Of a DNA stretch of 64,000 nt, positions 25,803 through 34,602 are shown one piece after another. Source of the stretch: RYN-230 sp963814645 (GTDB lineage Bacteria; Actinomycetota; Actinomycetes; Streptosporangiales; Streptosporangiaceae); contig CAWFDX010000002.1 in the NCBI GenBank assembly GCA_963814645.1, forward strand, positions 186,001-250,000, read 5' to 3'. The notes beneath the pieces were generated by a model. That model made no database searches. It was not told the DNA's origin and worked only from the letters and a program-made list of their open reading frames with translations. Position 1 is the first letter of the stretch, and each line of letters starts with the position of its first letter. A program made the translations under genes and the position numbers.

Positions 25803-26654
25803 ATGAGCGTGCAAGACGCGGCGGACATGCTGCGCCGCCGGATCGGGGCGTCGATCTTCGAGCGGGTGGCCGGCACTGAGGGGCCGCACCGCCGGACGGT
25901 GATTCACCAGCCCGGCGGCGAGCGGTGGTTCGCCGCGGACCGGCCGATCCGGCGGGTGCACGGCGACTCGGCCATGTTCATCGGCGGCATCCGCGCGCTG
26001 CTGCTGCAATCGCTGCACCCGCTGGCCATGGCCGCGGTTACGGCCCATTCCGGGTACCAGGGTGATCCCTGGGGGCGGCTGCAGCGGACCAGCTACTTCC
26101 TGGCCGTGACCACGTTCGGCCGGGCCGGCGACGCCCAGGAAACGATCAAGAGGGTCAGGAACATCCACCGCCGGGTGACTGGCGTCGCGCCGGACGGCCG
26201 CCCGTACGCGGCGTCCGATCCGCACTTGCTGACCTGGGTGCACATCGCCGAGGCGGACAGCTTCCTGCGCGCGCACAGCCGGTTCGGCGCGCAGCCGCTG
26301 GACCAGGCCGGCCGGGACGGCTACGTGGCCGACATGGCCCGGATCGCGGTCGAGCTGGGCGTGCCCGACCCGCCGCGCACCGAGGCCGAGCTGGCCGACC
26401 GGATCCGCCAGTACCGGCCCGAGCTGCGCGGCACCGCGCAGTCCCGCGCCGCGGCCCGGTTCCTGCTGCTCAACCCGCCACTCCCGGTCATCGCCCGGGC
26501 GCCGTACGGATTGCTCGCCGCGGCCGCCACCTCGCTGCTGCCCGGCTGGGCCCGGCGGCCGCTCTACCTGCCCCGGCTGCCGCTCACCGAGGCCGCGCTG
26601 GTCCGCCCGGCCGGGCACGCGGTCATCCACGGCATCCGCTGGGCGACCGGCTGA
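25803..26654 (+). CDS. DUF2236/MpaB-family oxygenase-like protein, 283 aa
   Basis: ATG 25803. It contains LLQSLHPLAMAAVTAHSGYQ and LTWVHIAEADSFLRAHSRFG, matching the DUF2236 family (related to latex-clearing protein and MpaB), alpha-helical proteins with conserved His thought to bind haem. Some members sit in steroid or lipid loci; the substrate here is unknown. Convergent with fadE33. Confidence 0.75.
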   Translation: MSVQDAADMLRRRIGASIFERVAGTEGPHRRTVIHQPGGERWFAADRPIRRVHGDSAMFIGGIRALLLQSLHPLAMAAVTAHSGYQGDPWGRLQRTSYFLAVTTFGRAGDAQETIKRVRNIHRRVTGVAPDGRPYAASDPHLLTWVHIAEADSFLRAHSRFGAQPLDQAGRDGYVADMARIAVELGVPDPPRTEAELADRIRQYRPELRGTAQSRAAARFLLLNPPLPVIARAPYGLLAAAATSLLPGWARRPLYLPRLPLTEAALVRPAGHAVIHGIRWATG

Positions 26655-26670
26655 CCGCCAGCCCGGCAGC

Positions 26671-27772
26671 TCAGTCCAGCAACGCGGCCGCGATCCGGGC
26701 CACGTGCCCGGCGGGCGGGCCGAACAACAGGGCCGCTGCGTGCGCCCGCTTCAGGTAGCGGTGCGCGTCGTGCTCCCAGGTCACCCCGATCGCGCCGTGC
26801 AGCTGGATCATCTCGCCCGCGGCGGCGGTCAGGGCCTCCGCGCAGTAGGCGTGCGCCGCCGCGGCCCGCAGCGCAAAGTCCGCCGCGTCGGCCGCCGCGG
26901 CGGCCGCGTAGGACAGCGACCGGGCCGACTCGGCCAGCACGTACAGGTCGGCCATCCGGTGCTGCAGGGCCTGGAAGCTGCCGATGGCCCGGCCGAACTG
27001 CACCCGGGTCAGCGTGTACCCGACCGTCTGCGCCAGCGCCTGCCGCGCCGCGCCCACCTGCTCCGCGCTCAGCGCGACGCAGGCCAGATCCCGGGCGCGG
27101 GCCAGCGCCGCGGCCGGCACCCGTCCCGATCCGCTGCCCAACCGCCCCAGTCAGCCGAACGCTAGTCACCCGCAGACTCATATCCATCGCGATCCCGGCC
27201 GTCCGGGCTACTCCGTCCTGGTGCGGGTCCACCTCGAACAGCCCGATGCCGTCCGGGGTGCCGGCCGCGACCAGCAGCAGACCGGCGGTGTCGCCGTACA
27301 GCACGTAGTGCGCTTCGCCGTGCAGCCGCCACCCGCTGGCCGCCGCCGCGGCGGTGCAGGCGGCCTCGGCCGGGTCCCAGTGCCCGGCCGGGCCGGCCCA
27401 GGCCACCGCGGCCAGTACCGAGCCGTCCGCGATCCCGGGCAGCAGCCGCTGGCAGGCGTCGTCGTCTCCGCTGGCCAGCAGCAGCTGCCCGGCCAGCACG
27501 GCCGAGCCGAGCAGCGGGGTGGGGACGAGGTCACGGCCGAGTTCCTCGGCCACGATGTGCGTTTCCACCGGCCCGGCGCCCGCGCCGCCGTACCGCTCGG
27601 GCAGGGCCAGCCCGGCCACCCCGATCTCCTGGCACAACCGCCGCCACAGCCCCGGGTCGTACCCCGGGCCGTCGTCGCCGGCTGGTTCCTTGTGCCGGGC
27701 CAGCAGGCCGCGCACCGCGTCGCGGAGCGCGCGCTGCTCGGCGGTCTGGTCGATCCCCGCGCCGAGATCCAT
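26671..27772 (-). CDS. fadE33: FadE33-like acyl-CoA dehydrogenase (one frameshift)
   Basis: About 367 aa from ATG 27772, which overlaps the fadE32 stop. The first part (MDLGAGIDQTAEQRALRDAV to VTSVRLTGAVGQRIG) and the second (RARDLACVALSAEQVGAARQ, RVQFGRAIGSFQALQHRMAD, TWEHDAHRYLKRAHA) lie in different frames. Dropping one base near 27110-27118 joins them. The order fadD3 ... fadE31-fadE32-fadE33 matches Rv3561-Rv3564, whose products dehydrogenate C/D-ring (HIP) CoA thioesters under KstR2. Confidence 0.78.
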
Positions 27773-28833
27773 CACCCGCCCCCCGTCACGGCAGCCAGCA
27801 CCACGGCCCGGTGCTCGGCCTGGCTGCCCCAGGCCGGGACCAGCGCGCGCACCTTGGCCAGCCACAAGCTGAGATCGTGTTCCTCGGTGTAGCCGATCGC
27901 CCCGTGCACCTGCAGCGCGGTCCTGGCCGCCCGGTACGCCGCGTCGGCGCAGGCCACCTTGGCTGCGGACACGTCCCGGCGGGCCGTGTTGCCGTTGCCG
28001 GCCACCCCGACCGTGACGGCGGCCGCGTCCAGCAGCGGCTGGGCGAACTCCAGCCCGATGGCCACGTCGGCCAGCTGATGCTTGACCGCCTGGAACGCGC
28101 CGATCGGCCGGCCGAACTGGGCCCGCTGCGTGGCGTGCCGCACGCTGGCCTCCAGCAGCGCGCGGCCCGCGCCAAGCAACTGGGCCGCGCTGGCCAGCGT
28201 GCCGAGCAGCACGGCCCGGCCGGCCGGGCCGGCCGTCGCGGCGCAGTCGGCCAGCCGCTCGGCTGGCTGCGCCTCGGCCAGCCAGCGGGTCGCGTCCACC
28301 GAGCGGTGCTGGGTTCCGGGGCTGGCCAGCCAGACCGAGCCGGCCGAGACCAGCAGCACCAGGCCGGCCGCGTCCGCGTCCACCGCGTACGGCAGCCGGG
28401 GCGGCACGGCCAGCGTGCCGACCAGCTCACCGGCCGCCAGCGCAGCCAGCCAGCCGGTGCACTGGCTGGCCAGGTCCGGCTCGGCGCGGTCCGCCGCCGC
28501 CAGCCCGGCCAGCAGCACCGGGACCGCGGCCAGCGACTCGGCCACCGGTCCCGGCACCGCGTGATGCCCCAGCTCCTGGCACGCGACGACCAGGTCGAGC
28601 GGGCTGGCCCCGGCACCGCCGTGGCGCTCCGGCACGGCCAGCCCGGTGACGCCGAGCCCGGCCAGCTGCCGCCACACCGCCAGGCCGGGTGCCCGGTCCC
28701 CGGCCGCCCAGTCCCGGGCCGCGCCCGGCAGGTCGGCCGCGCCGAGCAGCTCGTGCAGCCCCGCGCCGAACTGCTCCTGCTCGGCCGACCGGCCCAGCCC
28801 CGGCTCGCCGCGCAGCACGGCCGGCTCGCTCAC
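27772..28833 (-). CDS. fadE32: FadE32-like acyl-CoA dehydrogenase
   Basis: 353 aa from GTG 28833, overlapping the fadE31 stop. C-terminal acyl-CoA dehydrogenase features TQRAQFGRPIGAFQAVKHQL and QVHGAIGYTEEHDLSLWLAK. Part of the fadE31-33 trio, in which subunits form heteromeric dehydrogenases of indane propionyl-CoA intermediates. Confidence 0.78.
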   Translation of the reverse strand: MSEPAVLRGEPGLGRSAEQEQFGAGLHELLGAADLPGAARDWAAGDRAPGLAVWRQLAGLGVTGLAVPERHGGAGASPLDLVVACQELGHHAVPGPVAESLAAVPVLLAGLAAADRAEPDLASQCTGWLAALAAGELVGTLAVPPRLPYAVDADAAGLVLLVSAGSVWLASPGTQHRSVDATRWLAEAQPAERLADCAATAGPAGRAVLLGTLASAAQLLGAGRALLEASVRHATQRAQFGRPIGAFQAVKHQLADVAIGLEFAQPLLDAAAVTVGVAGNGNTARRDVSAAKVACADAAYRAARTALQVHGAIGYTEEHDLSLWLAKVRALVPAWGSQAEHRAVVLAAVTGGG

Positions 28834-29951
28834 CGCGGCAGGCCGAGCAGCCGCTCGGCGATCACCGTGCGCTGGATCTCGTTGGTCCCCGCGTAGATCG
28901 TCCCGGCCAGCGCGAACAGATAGCCATCCAGCCAGCGGCCGTCCTCGCCGGGCAGGTCGCGGCGTTCCGCCCGCGGGCCGAGCAGGTCCAGCGCGGTCTC
29001 GTGCAGCGCCACGTCGAGCTCGGACCAGAACACCTTGCCCAGGCTGGATTCCGCGCCCAGCCGGCCGCCCGCGGCCAGCCGCTGAGCCACGCCGAGGGTG
29101 TGCAGCTGGTAGGCCCGGGCGCCGATCCAGGCGTCGGCCACCCGGTCGCGCAGCCCGGTGTCGGCCGGGTCCGCGGTCCGCTGCCACAGCTCAGCCAGCC
29201 GCCCGGCCGCGGCACAGAACCGGCCCGGGCTGCGCAGCGACAGGCCGCGCTCGTGGCTGGCCGTGCTCATCGCGACCCGCCAGCCCTCGCCCGGCGTGCC
29301 GATCACATCGGCGTCCGGCACGAACACGCCGTCCAGGAAGATCTCGGCGAACCCGGTGCCGCCGCCGAGCTGGCGGATCGGCCGCACCGTCACCCCGTCC
29401 GCGCGCAGGTCGAACATCAGGTAGGTCAGGCCGCGATGCCGCTCCGCGCCAGGTTCACTGCGGAACAAGCCGAAAGCCTTGTCGGCGAACGCGGCCCGGC
29501 TGCTCCACGTCTTGCTGCCGGTCAGCCGCCAGCCTCCCACGACCGGTTCGGCGCGAGCCCGGATCGCGGCCAGGTCGCTGCCCGCCTCCGGCTCCGACCA
29601 GGCCTGCGCCCAGACGTCGTCGGCCCGGGCCATCCGGGGCAGCAGCCGGTCCCGCTGCTCCGGCGTGCCGTGCGCGAACAACGTCGGCGCCAGCAGGAAC
29701 AGGCCGTTCTGGCCGACCCGGACCGGGCCGCCCGCCGCGTGGTACTCCTCCTCGAACACCAGCCAGTCCAGCAGCGGCAGATCCCGGCCGCCGTACTCAG
29801 CCGGCCAGGACACCACGGCCAGCCGGGCCGCGAACAGTTCCCGCTCCCAGTCCCGGTGCCGCTCGAACCCCTCGGCCGTGTCCACCGACGGCAGCGGCGT
29901 GGCCGGCACGTGCCCGGCCAGCCAGTCCCGCACCTCGGCCCGGAAGCTCAC
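28830..29951 (-). CDS. fadE31: FadE31-like acyl-CoA dehydrogenase
   Basis: 373 aa from GTG 29951 (376 in M. tuberculosis). Full-length acyl-CoA dehydrogenase: SWPAEYGGRDLPLLDWLVFE, AWSEPEAGSDLAAIRARAEP, and AGTIYAGTNEIQRTVIAERL. The GTGA overlap couples it to the enoyl-CoA hydratase upstream. Confidence 0.8.
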   Translation of the reverse strand: MSFRAEVRDWLAGHVPATPLPSVDTAEGFERHRDWERELFAARLAVVSWPAEYGGRDLPLLDWLVFEEEYHAAGGPVRVGQNGLFLLAPTLFAHGTPEQRDRLLPRMARADDVWAQAWSEPEAGSDLAAIRARAEPVVGGWRLTGSKTWSSRAAFADKAFGLFRSEPGAERHRGLTYLMFDLRADGVTVRPIRQLGGGTGFAEIFLDGVFVPDADVIGTPGEGWRVAMSTASHERGLSLRSPGRFCAAAGRLAELWQRTADPADTGLRDRVADAWIGARAYQLHTLGVAQRLAAGGRLGAESSLGKVFWSELDVALHETALDLLGPRAERRDLPGEDGRWLDGYLFALAGTIYAGTNEIQRTVIAERLLGLPR

Positions 29952-30793
29952 TGGTTTGCCTGCTTCATGCTCCGGGCGTCCTGGCCGGCCAGCGAGTCGC
30001 CGGCCGTCTCGGCGTTGTGCGCGTGCGCCAGATGGTGCAGGCCGAACACGCTGTCCATGCCTGCCCGCATGCCCATCTGGTCCTCGCACTGGTTGACCGC
30101 CCGCTTGGCCAGCATCAGGCCGAACGCCGGCATGGTGGCGATCTGGTCAGCCAGCGCGAACGTCGCCGTGGCCAGGTCGCCGCGCGGCACGACCCGGTTC
30201 ACCATGCCGGCCTGATAGGCGCGGTCCGCGCCGAACCGCTCCCCGGTGAACAGCACTTCCTTGGCGAACCGGGGGCCGAGCAGCCACGGGTGCGCGAAGT
30301 ACTCCACGCCCGGGATGCCCATCCGGACCACCGGGTCGGCGAAGAAACTGTCGTCGGCCGCGATGATCAGGTCGCAGCACCAGGCCAGCATCAGCCCGCC
30401 CGCGATGCACGCGCCCTGCACCATCGCGATGGTGGGTTTGGGCAGCTCCCGCCAGCGGCGGCACATGCCCAGGTAGACCTCCATCTCCCGGGCGTACCTG
30501 GCGTCCGCCCCGGCCTTGCCGACGTGATCCCACCAGATGACCGCGTGCCGGTCGAACGACTGGTCCACGTCCCGCTCCGGGGTGCCGATGTCGTGCCCGG
30601 CGCTGAAGTGATCGCCCGCGCCGGCCAGCACGATCACCTTGGCCTCGTCGTCGTTCACCGCCCGGGTGAACGCCGCGTCCAGCGCGTAGGTCATCGCGGA
30701 GTTCTGCGCGTTCCGGTAGCGCGGCCGGTTCATCGTGACCACGGCGACCGGCCCGCGCCGCTCGTAGCGAACCGGCTCGTCAGGTTCGGTCAT
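29948..30793 (-). CDS. Enoyl-CoA hydratase/isomerase family protein inside the fadD3 operon
   Basis: 281 aa from ATG 30793. Crotonase fold: AVVTMNRPRYRNAQN, SAGHDIGTPERD and the oxyanion region MVQGACIAGGLMLAWCCDLI. It is coupled to fadD3 upstream (ATGA) and fadE31 downstream. The corresponding M. tuberculosis block has no crotonase between fadD3 and fadE31, so it probably serves a hydration step of HIP-CoA degradation (inference). Confidence 0.82.
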   Translation of the reverse strand: MTEPDEPVRYERRGPVAVVTMNRPRYRNAQNSAMTYALDAAFTRAVNDDEAKVIVLAGAGDHFSAGHDIGTPERDVDQSFDRHAVIWWDHVGKAGADARYAREMEVYLGMCRRWRELPKPTIAMVQGACIAGGLMLAWCCDLIIAADDSFFADPVVRMGIPGVEYFAHPWLLGPRFAKEVLFTGERFGADRAYQAGMVNRVVPRGDLATATFALADQIATMPAFGLMLAKRAVNQCEDQMGMRAGMDSVFGLHHLAHAHNAETAGDSLAGQDARSMKQANQ

Positions 30794-32463
30794 CCGGCTT
30801 CCTTCCTGAGCAGCCGCTTCAGCGTCTTGCCCGCGGCGTTCCGCGGCAGCGCCGAGCAGAACTCCACGTACCTGGGCACCTTGTAGTTGGCCAGCCGTTG
30901 CCGGCAGTACACCAGTACCTGCAACGTGTCCAGGGCGTAGCCCGGCCGGGTGACCACGAACGCCTTGCCCACCTCACCCAGCCGGTCGTCCGGCACCCCG
31001 ATCACCGCCGACTCGGCCACCCCGTCCAGCCGGGCCAGCGCCTGCTCCACTTCGGCCGGGTAGACGTTGAACCCGCCGCACACGTACATGTCCTTGAGCC
31101 GGTCGGTGATGGTCAGGTAGCCGCCCTCGTCGAGGTGGCCGATGTCGCCGGTGTGCAGCCAGCCGCCGGAGTCGATGGCCTCCTTGGTCGCGGCCGGGTC
31201 GTCCAGGTAGCCGGCCATCAGGTTCGGCCCGCGGAGCAGGATCTCGCCCGGCTCGCCCGGCCGGGCCCAGCCTTGCCTGTCCGGTCCGGCCACCCGGACC
31301 TCGAACCCGGCTGCGGCCCGGCCCGAGGTGCGGGCCACCGTCTCCGGGTCGTCGCCCGGCCGGCACATGGTGGCCACCACTGCCTCAGTCAGCCCGTACG
31401 CGGTGAGTACGGTGCCGAAGCTCAGTTCCTGGCGCATCCGCTCAACCAGCGCCACCGGCACGATGGCTGCGCCGGTGACCGCGAGCCGCAGGCTGGACAG
31501 GTCGTATTGGCCGCGGTCCGGGTGGTCCAGGATCGTCTGGTACAGCGTGGGCGCGCCAGGCAGCACGGTGATCGACTCCGCCTCGATCAGCCGCATCGCC
31601 TCGCCCGCGTCGAACACCGGCTGGGGCACGATGGCCGCCCCGGTCAGCAGGCAGGCCAGGATGCCCGCCTTGTAGCCGAAGCTGTGGAAGAACGGGTTGA
31701 TCACCAGGTACCGGTCCGCGCGGCTCAGCCCGCCGCAGTCGGCCCAGGCCGCGGCCACGCCGAGCGCCTGCCGGTGGCTGCTCATCGCGCCCTTGCTCTG
31801 CCCGGTGGTGCCCGAGGTGAACAGGATGTCGCTGATCTGGTCCGGCCGCACCACCGCCGCCCGGGCCGCGGCCTCGGCTGCCGGGGTACCGGCCGCGCCG
31901 GTCAGGAACTCCACCCACTCGACGGTGCTAACCCGGGGGGACGACCCCCCGGAACCCCCCGATCGCCGCTCCGCGCCGAGGCCGACGGGGTCGGCCGGCG
32001 GCCCCTTCTCGACCGGAACACGAACAACCAAATCCAGCTGGGCTAATGATGGCGCCGTACTGGCGTTCAAAATGCTGGGGGTTTCGCGGACCGCGGCCCG
32101 CAGCTCGGCGAGCCGGTCGGTGCCGAGGAAGCGGCCCGCGACGAACAGCGCCCGGGCGCCGCTGCGGCTGATCACGTCGAGCGCCTCATGGCCGGTGAAC
32201 CGGGTGCTGACCGGGACCAGCGTGCCGCCGCCGCCGAGCGCGCCGAGCGCGGCCAGCACCCAGTGGTGCGTGTTCGGCGACCACACGGCCACCCGGTCGC
32301 CCGGTCCGACCCCGGCCGCGATCAGCGCCCGGCTGACCCCGGTGGCCTGCTCGTGCAGTTCGCGCCAGCTGAGCCGCGGGCCGCCCGGCTCGGCCAGCGC
32401 GGGCGCATCGCCGTACTCCGCGGCCGCGCGGGCCAGTGCCGCCGGGATGGTGGTCAGCTCCAC
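30790..32463 (-). CDS. fadD3: FadD3, HIP-CoA synthetase, with in-frame insert
   Basis: 557 aa from GTG 32463 (GGGAGG upstream); FadD3 of M. tuberculosis is about 507 aa. AMP-binding motif ILFTSGTTGQSKGAM, YGLTEAVVATMC, LHTGDIGHLDEGGYLTITDR, KDMYVCGGFNVYPAEVE and the C-terminal Lys in PRNAAGKTLKR. It activates the C/D-ring propanoate HIP with CoA. The extra length is a low-complexity stretch (about residues 129-178, VEKGPPADPVGLGAERRSGG and flanks) encoded by a GC-hairpin element (31933-32085). Confidence 0.88.
   Translation of the reverse strand: MELTTIPAALARAAAEYGDAPALAEPGGPRLSWRELHEQATGVSRALIAAGVGPGDRVAVWSPNTHHWVLAALGALGGGGTLVPVSTRFTGHEALDVISRSGARALFVAGRFLGTDRLAELRAAVRETPSILNASTAPSLAQLDLVVRVPVEKGPPADPVGLGAERRSGGSGGSSPRVSTVEWVEFLTGAAGTPAAEAAARAAVVRPDQISDILFTSGTTGQSKGAMSSHRQALGVAAAWADCGGLSRADRYLVINPFFHSFGYKAGILACLLTGAAIVPQPVFDAGEAMRLIEAESITVLPGAPTLYQTILDHPDRGQYDLSSLRLAVTGAAIVPVALVERMRQELSFGTVLTAYGLTEAVVATMCRPGDDPETVARTSGRAAAGFEVRVAGPDRQGWARPGEPGEILLRGPNLMAGYLDDPAATKEAIDSGGWLHTGDIGHLDEGGYLTITDRLKDMYVCGGFNVYPAEVEQALARLDGVAESAVIGVPDDRLGEVGKAFVVTRPGYALDTLQVLVYCRQRLANYKVPRYVEFCSALPRNAAGKTLKRLLRKEAG
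31933..32085. mobile_element. Palindrome-bounded insert inside fadD3 (MITE/RPE-like)
   Basis: CCGGGGGG (31933-31940) and CCCCCCGG (31945-31952) form an 8-bp stem with an ACGA loop, followed by AACCCCCC; at the other side GGGGGTTT ends the segment near 32085. The part 32020-32080 is distinctly AT-richer than the host gene. The insert is translated in frame and adds about 50 residues that standard FadD3 lacks. Exact ends are uncertain. Confidence 0.5.
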
Positions 32464-32489
32464 CAGGCGCCTCCCGAGCCCCTCTAGCA

Positions 32490-32503
32490 AGCAAGTGCTT
32501 GGT
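32490..32503. promoter_or_regulatory. KstR2 operator between fadD3 and fadE30
   Basis: AGCAAGTGCTTGGT matches AnCAAGnnCTTGnT exactly. It lies in the divergent fadD3/fadE30 intergenic region, as in mycobacteria. Confidence 0.88.
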
Positions 32504-32563
32504 AGGCTGAGCCTACTTGCGGGCACAGCCGCTGGCCAACCGCGTGGGCCGAGGGAGCCGCCA

Positions 32564-33751
32564 GTGCAGGTCAACTCCGCGCAGGTCACCTCCGCGGACG
32601 AGGAGTTCCGGCGTACCGTGGCGCGGTGGCTGGCCGAGCAGCTGGCCGGCGAGTTCGCCGGGCTGCGCGGGGCCGGCGGCCCGGGCCGCGAGCACGAGGC
32701 CCATGCCGGGCGGGTGGCCTGGAACCGGCAGCTGGCCGCGGCCGGGTGGACCTGCCTGGGCTGGCCGGCCGAGCATGGCGGGCGCGGGGCCACGCTGGCC
32801 CAGCAGGTCATCTTCCACGAGGAGTACGCCCGGGCCGGCGGCCCGGCCCGGGTCGGCTACCTGGGCGAGGAGCTGCTCGGGCCGACGCTGATCGCCTTCG
32901 GCACGGCCGAGCAGCAGCAGCGGTTCCTGCCGCCGATCCGGGCGGTGACCGAGCTGTGGTGCCAGGGCTACTCGGAACCGGGCGCGGGTTCCGACCTGGC
33001 CTCGGTGGCCACCCGGGCGGAATTGGACGGGGATTCCTGGGTGATCACCGGGCAGAAGGTGTGGACCTCGCTGGCCGCCGACGCCGACTGGTGCTTCGTG
33101 CTGGCCCGCACCGAGCCCGGCTCACGGCGCAGCACCGGGCTGTCCTACCTGCTGGTGCCGATGCGCCAGCCCGGGGTGACGGTCCGCCCGATCCGCCAGC
33201 TGACCGGGACGTCCGAGTTCAACGAAGTGTTCTTCGACGGCGCGCGGACCGATCGGGGCCAGGTGGTCGGCGCGCCCGGCGACGGCTGGCGGGTGGCTAA
33301 GGCCACCCTGGCCATCGAGCGGGGGGTGGCCACGCTGGGCCAGCAGGTCGGCTTCCGCCGTGAGCTGGACCGGCTGCTGGAGGTGGCCCGCCGCGGCCCG
33401 GCCCGGGATGACCCGCTGCTCCGGGACCGGCTGGCCCGGGCCTGGATCGGCCTGGAGGTGATGCGCGCGCACGCGGTGCGCACGCTGGCCGCGCCCGCCG
33501 CCGAACCAGGGGCCGCTGCCTCCGTGCTCAAGCTGCTCTGGTCCCGCTGGCATCAGGAGCTGGGTGAGCTGGCCATGGACGTGCTCGGCGCGCCGTCTCT
33601 GCTGGCCCGCGGCGGCCCGTACGACCTGGACGACTGGCAGCGGCTGTTCCTGTTCAGCCGGGCCGACACCATCTATGGCGGGTCCAGCGAGATCCAGCGC
33701 AACATCATCGCTGAGCAGGCGCTCGGACTGCCCCGGCAGGCTCGCGGGTGA
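32564..33751 (+). CDS. fadE30: FadE30 acyl-CoA dehydrogenase
   Basis: 395 aa from GTG 32564 (GAGGGAGCC upstream). GWPAEHGGRGATLAQQVIFH, QGYSEPGAGSDLASVATRAE and a C-terminal ADTIYGGSSEIQRNIIAEQA give a complete acyl-CoA dehydrogenase. FadE30 acts on 5-OH-HIP-CoA type intermediates. Divergent from fadD3 around the KstR2 site and coupled to ipdF. Confidence 0.87.
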   Translation: MQVNSAQVTSADEEFRRTVARWLAEQLAGEFAGLRGAGGPGREHEAHAGRVAWNRQLAAAGWTCLGWPAEHGGRGATLAQQVIFHEEYARAGGPARVGYLGEELLGPTLIAFGTAEQQQRFLPPIRAVTELWCQGYSEPGAGSDLASVATRAELDGDSWVITGQKVWTSLAADADWCFVLARTEPGSRRSTGLSYLLVPMRQPGVTVRPIRQLTGTSEFNEVFFDGARTDRGQVVGAPGDGWRVAKATLAIERGVATLGQQVGFRRELDRLLEVARRGPARDDPLLRDRLARAWIGLEVMRAHAVRTLAAPAAEPGAAASVLKLLWSRWHQELGELAMDVLGAPSLLARGGPYDLDDWQRLFLFSRADTIYGGSSEIQRNIIAEQALGLPRQARG

Positions 33752-34557
33752 GCGCGCCGCCGCCGGGCGGGCCGGCCCTGCCGTTGCCCATCCCGCCGCC
33801 TGGGCGGGACCTGCTGGCCGGCAAGGTGGTCGTGATCACGGCCGCGGCCGGCACCGGCATCGGCTCGGCGGTGGCCCGGCGCTGCCTGGACGAGGGCGCC
33901 CAGGTGGTGCTCAGCGACCATCATGAGCGGCGGCTGGACAGCATCCGTGCCGAACTGGCCGAAGTGCACCGGGACCGGGTCTGGTCGCATCCGTGCGACG
34001 TCACCGCCGCGGACGGGGCGGACACGCTGGTGGCGGCCGCGGTGCGCCGGTTCGGCCGGATCGACGTGTTCATCAACAACGCTGGCCTGGGCGGCACCGC
34101 TTCGGTGCTGGAGATGACCGACGACGAGTGGCAGCGGGTGCTGGACGTCACGCTGACCGGCACGTTCCGCGGCACCCGCGCCGCGCTGCGCCAGCTGGTG
34201 GCGCAGGGGCACGGCGGGTCAGTTGTGAACAACAGCTCGGTGCTCGGCTGGCGGGCCCAGCCGGGCCAGGCGCACTACGCGGCGGCCAAGGCGGGCGTGA
34301 TGGCGCTGACCCGGTGCGCGGCCCTGGACGTGGCCGGGCATGGCATCCGGGTCAACGCGGTCGCGCCCAGCCTGGCCACCCACCCGTTCCTGGCCAAGGT
34401 GACGAGCCCGGAGCTGCTCGCCGAGCTGGCCAGCCGGGAGGCGTTCGGCCGGGCCGCCGAGCCGTGGGAGGTGGCTACCGTGATCGTGTTCCTGGCCAGT
34501 GATTACGCGTCCTACCTGACCGGCGAGGTGATCTCGGTGAGCAGCCAGCACCCGTGA
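33748..34557 (+). CDS. ipdF: IpdF, SDR dehydrogenase of HIP-CoA pathway
   Basis: 269 aa from GTG 33748 (GTGA overlap). Short-chain dehydrogenase: VVVITAAAGTGIGSAVARRC cofactor loop, NNAGLG, NSSVLGWRAQPGQAHYAAAK with the Ser and YxxxK. The AAAGTGIGSA variant of the Gly motif is the IpdF hallmark (Rv3559c). It oxidises the 5-hydroxyl group of the C/D-ring CoA ester. The gene order fadE30-ipdF is conserved. Confidence 0.87.
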   Translation: MSAPPPGGPALPLPIPPPGRDLLAGKVVVITAAAGTGIGSAVARRCLDEGAQVVLSDHHERRLDSIRAELAEVHRDRVWSHPCDVTAADGADTLVAAAVRRFGRIDVFINNAGLGGTASVLEMTDDEWQRVLDVTLTGTFRGTRAALRQLVAQGHGGSVVNNSSVLGWRAQPGQAHYAAAKAGVMALTRCAALDVAGHGIRVNAVAPSLATHPFLAKVTSPELLAELASREAFGRAAEPWEVATVIVFLASDYASYLTGEVISVSSQHP

Positions 34558-34574
34558 CTTGGTATCTAGAAAAC

Positions 34575-34588
34575 GAGAACACGTTCTA
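34575..34588. promoter_or_regulatory. KstR-like operator upstream of the NDMA-type alcohol dehydrogenase
   Basis: GAGAACACGTTCTA matches TnnAACnnGTTnnA except for the first base; AGAAC/GTTCT core intact. It lies 15 bp before the ATG at 34603. Confidence 0.78.
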
Positions 34589-34602
34589 GTAGCTTTTACG
34601 GC

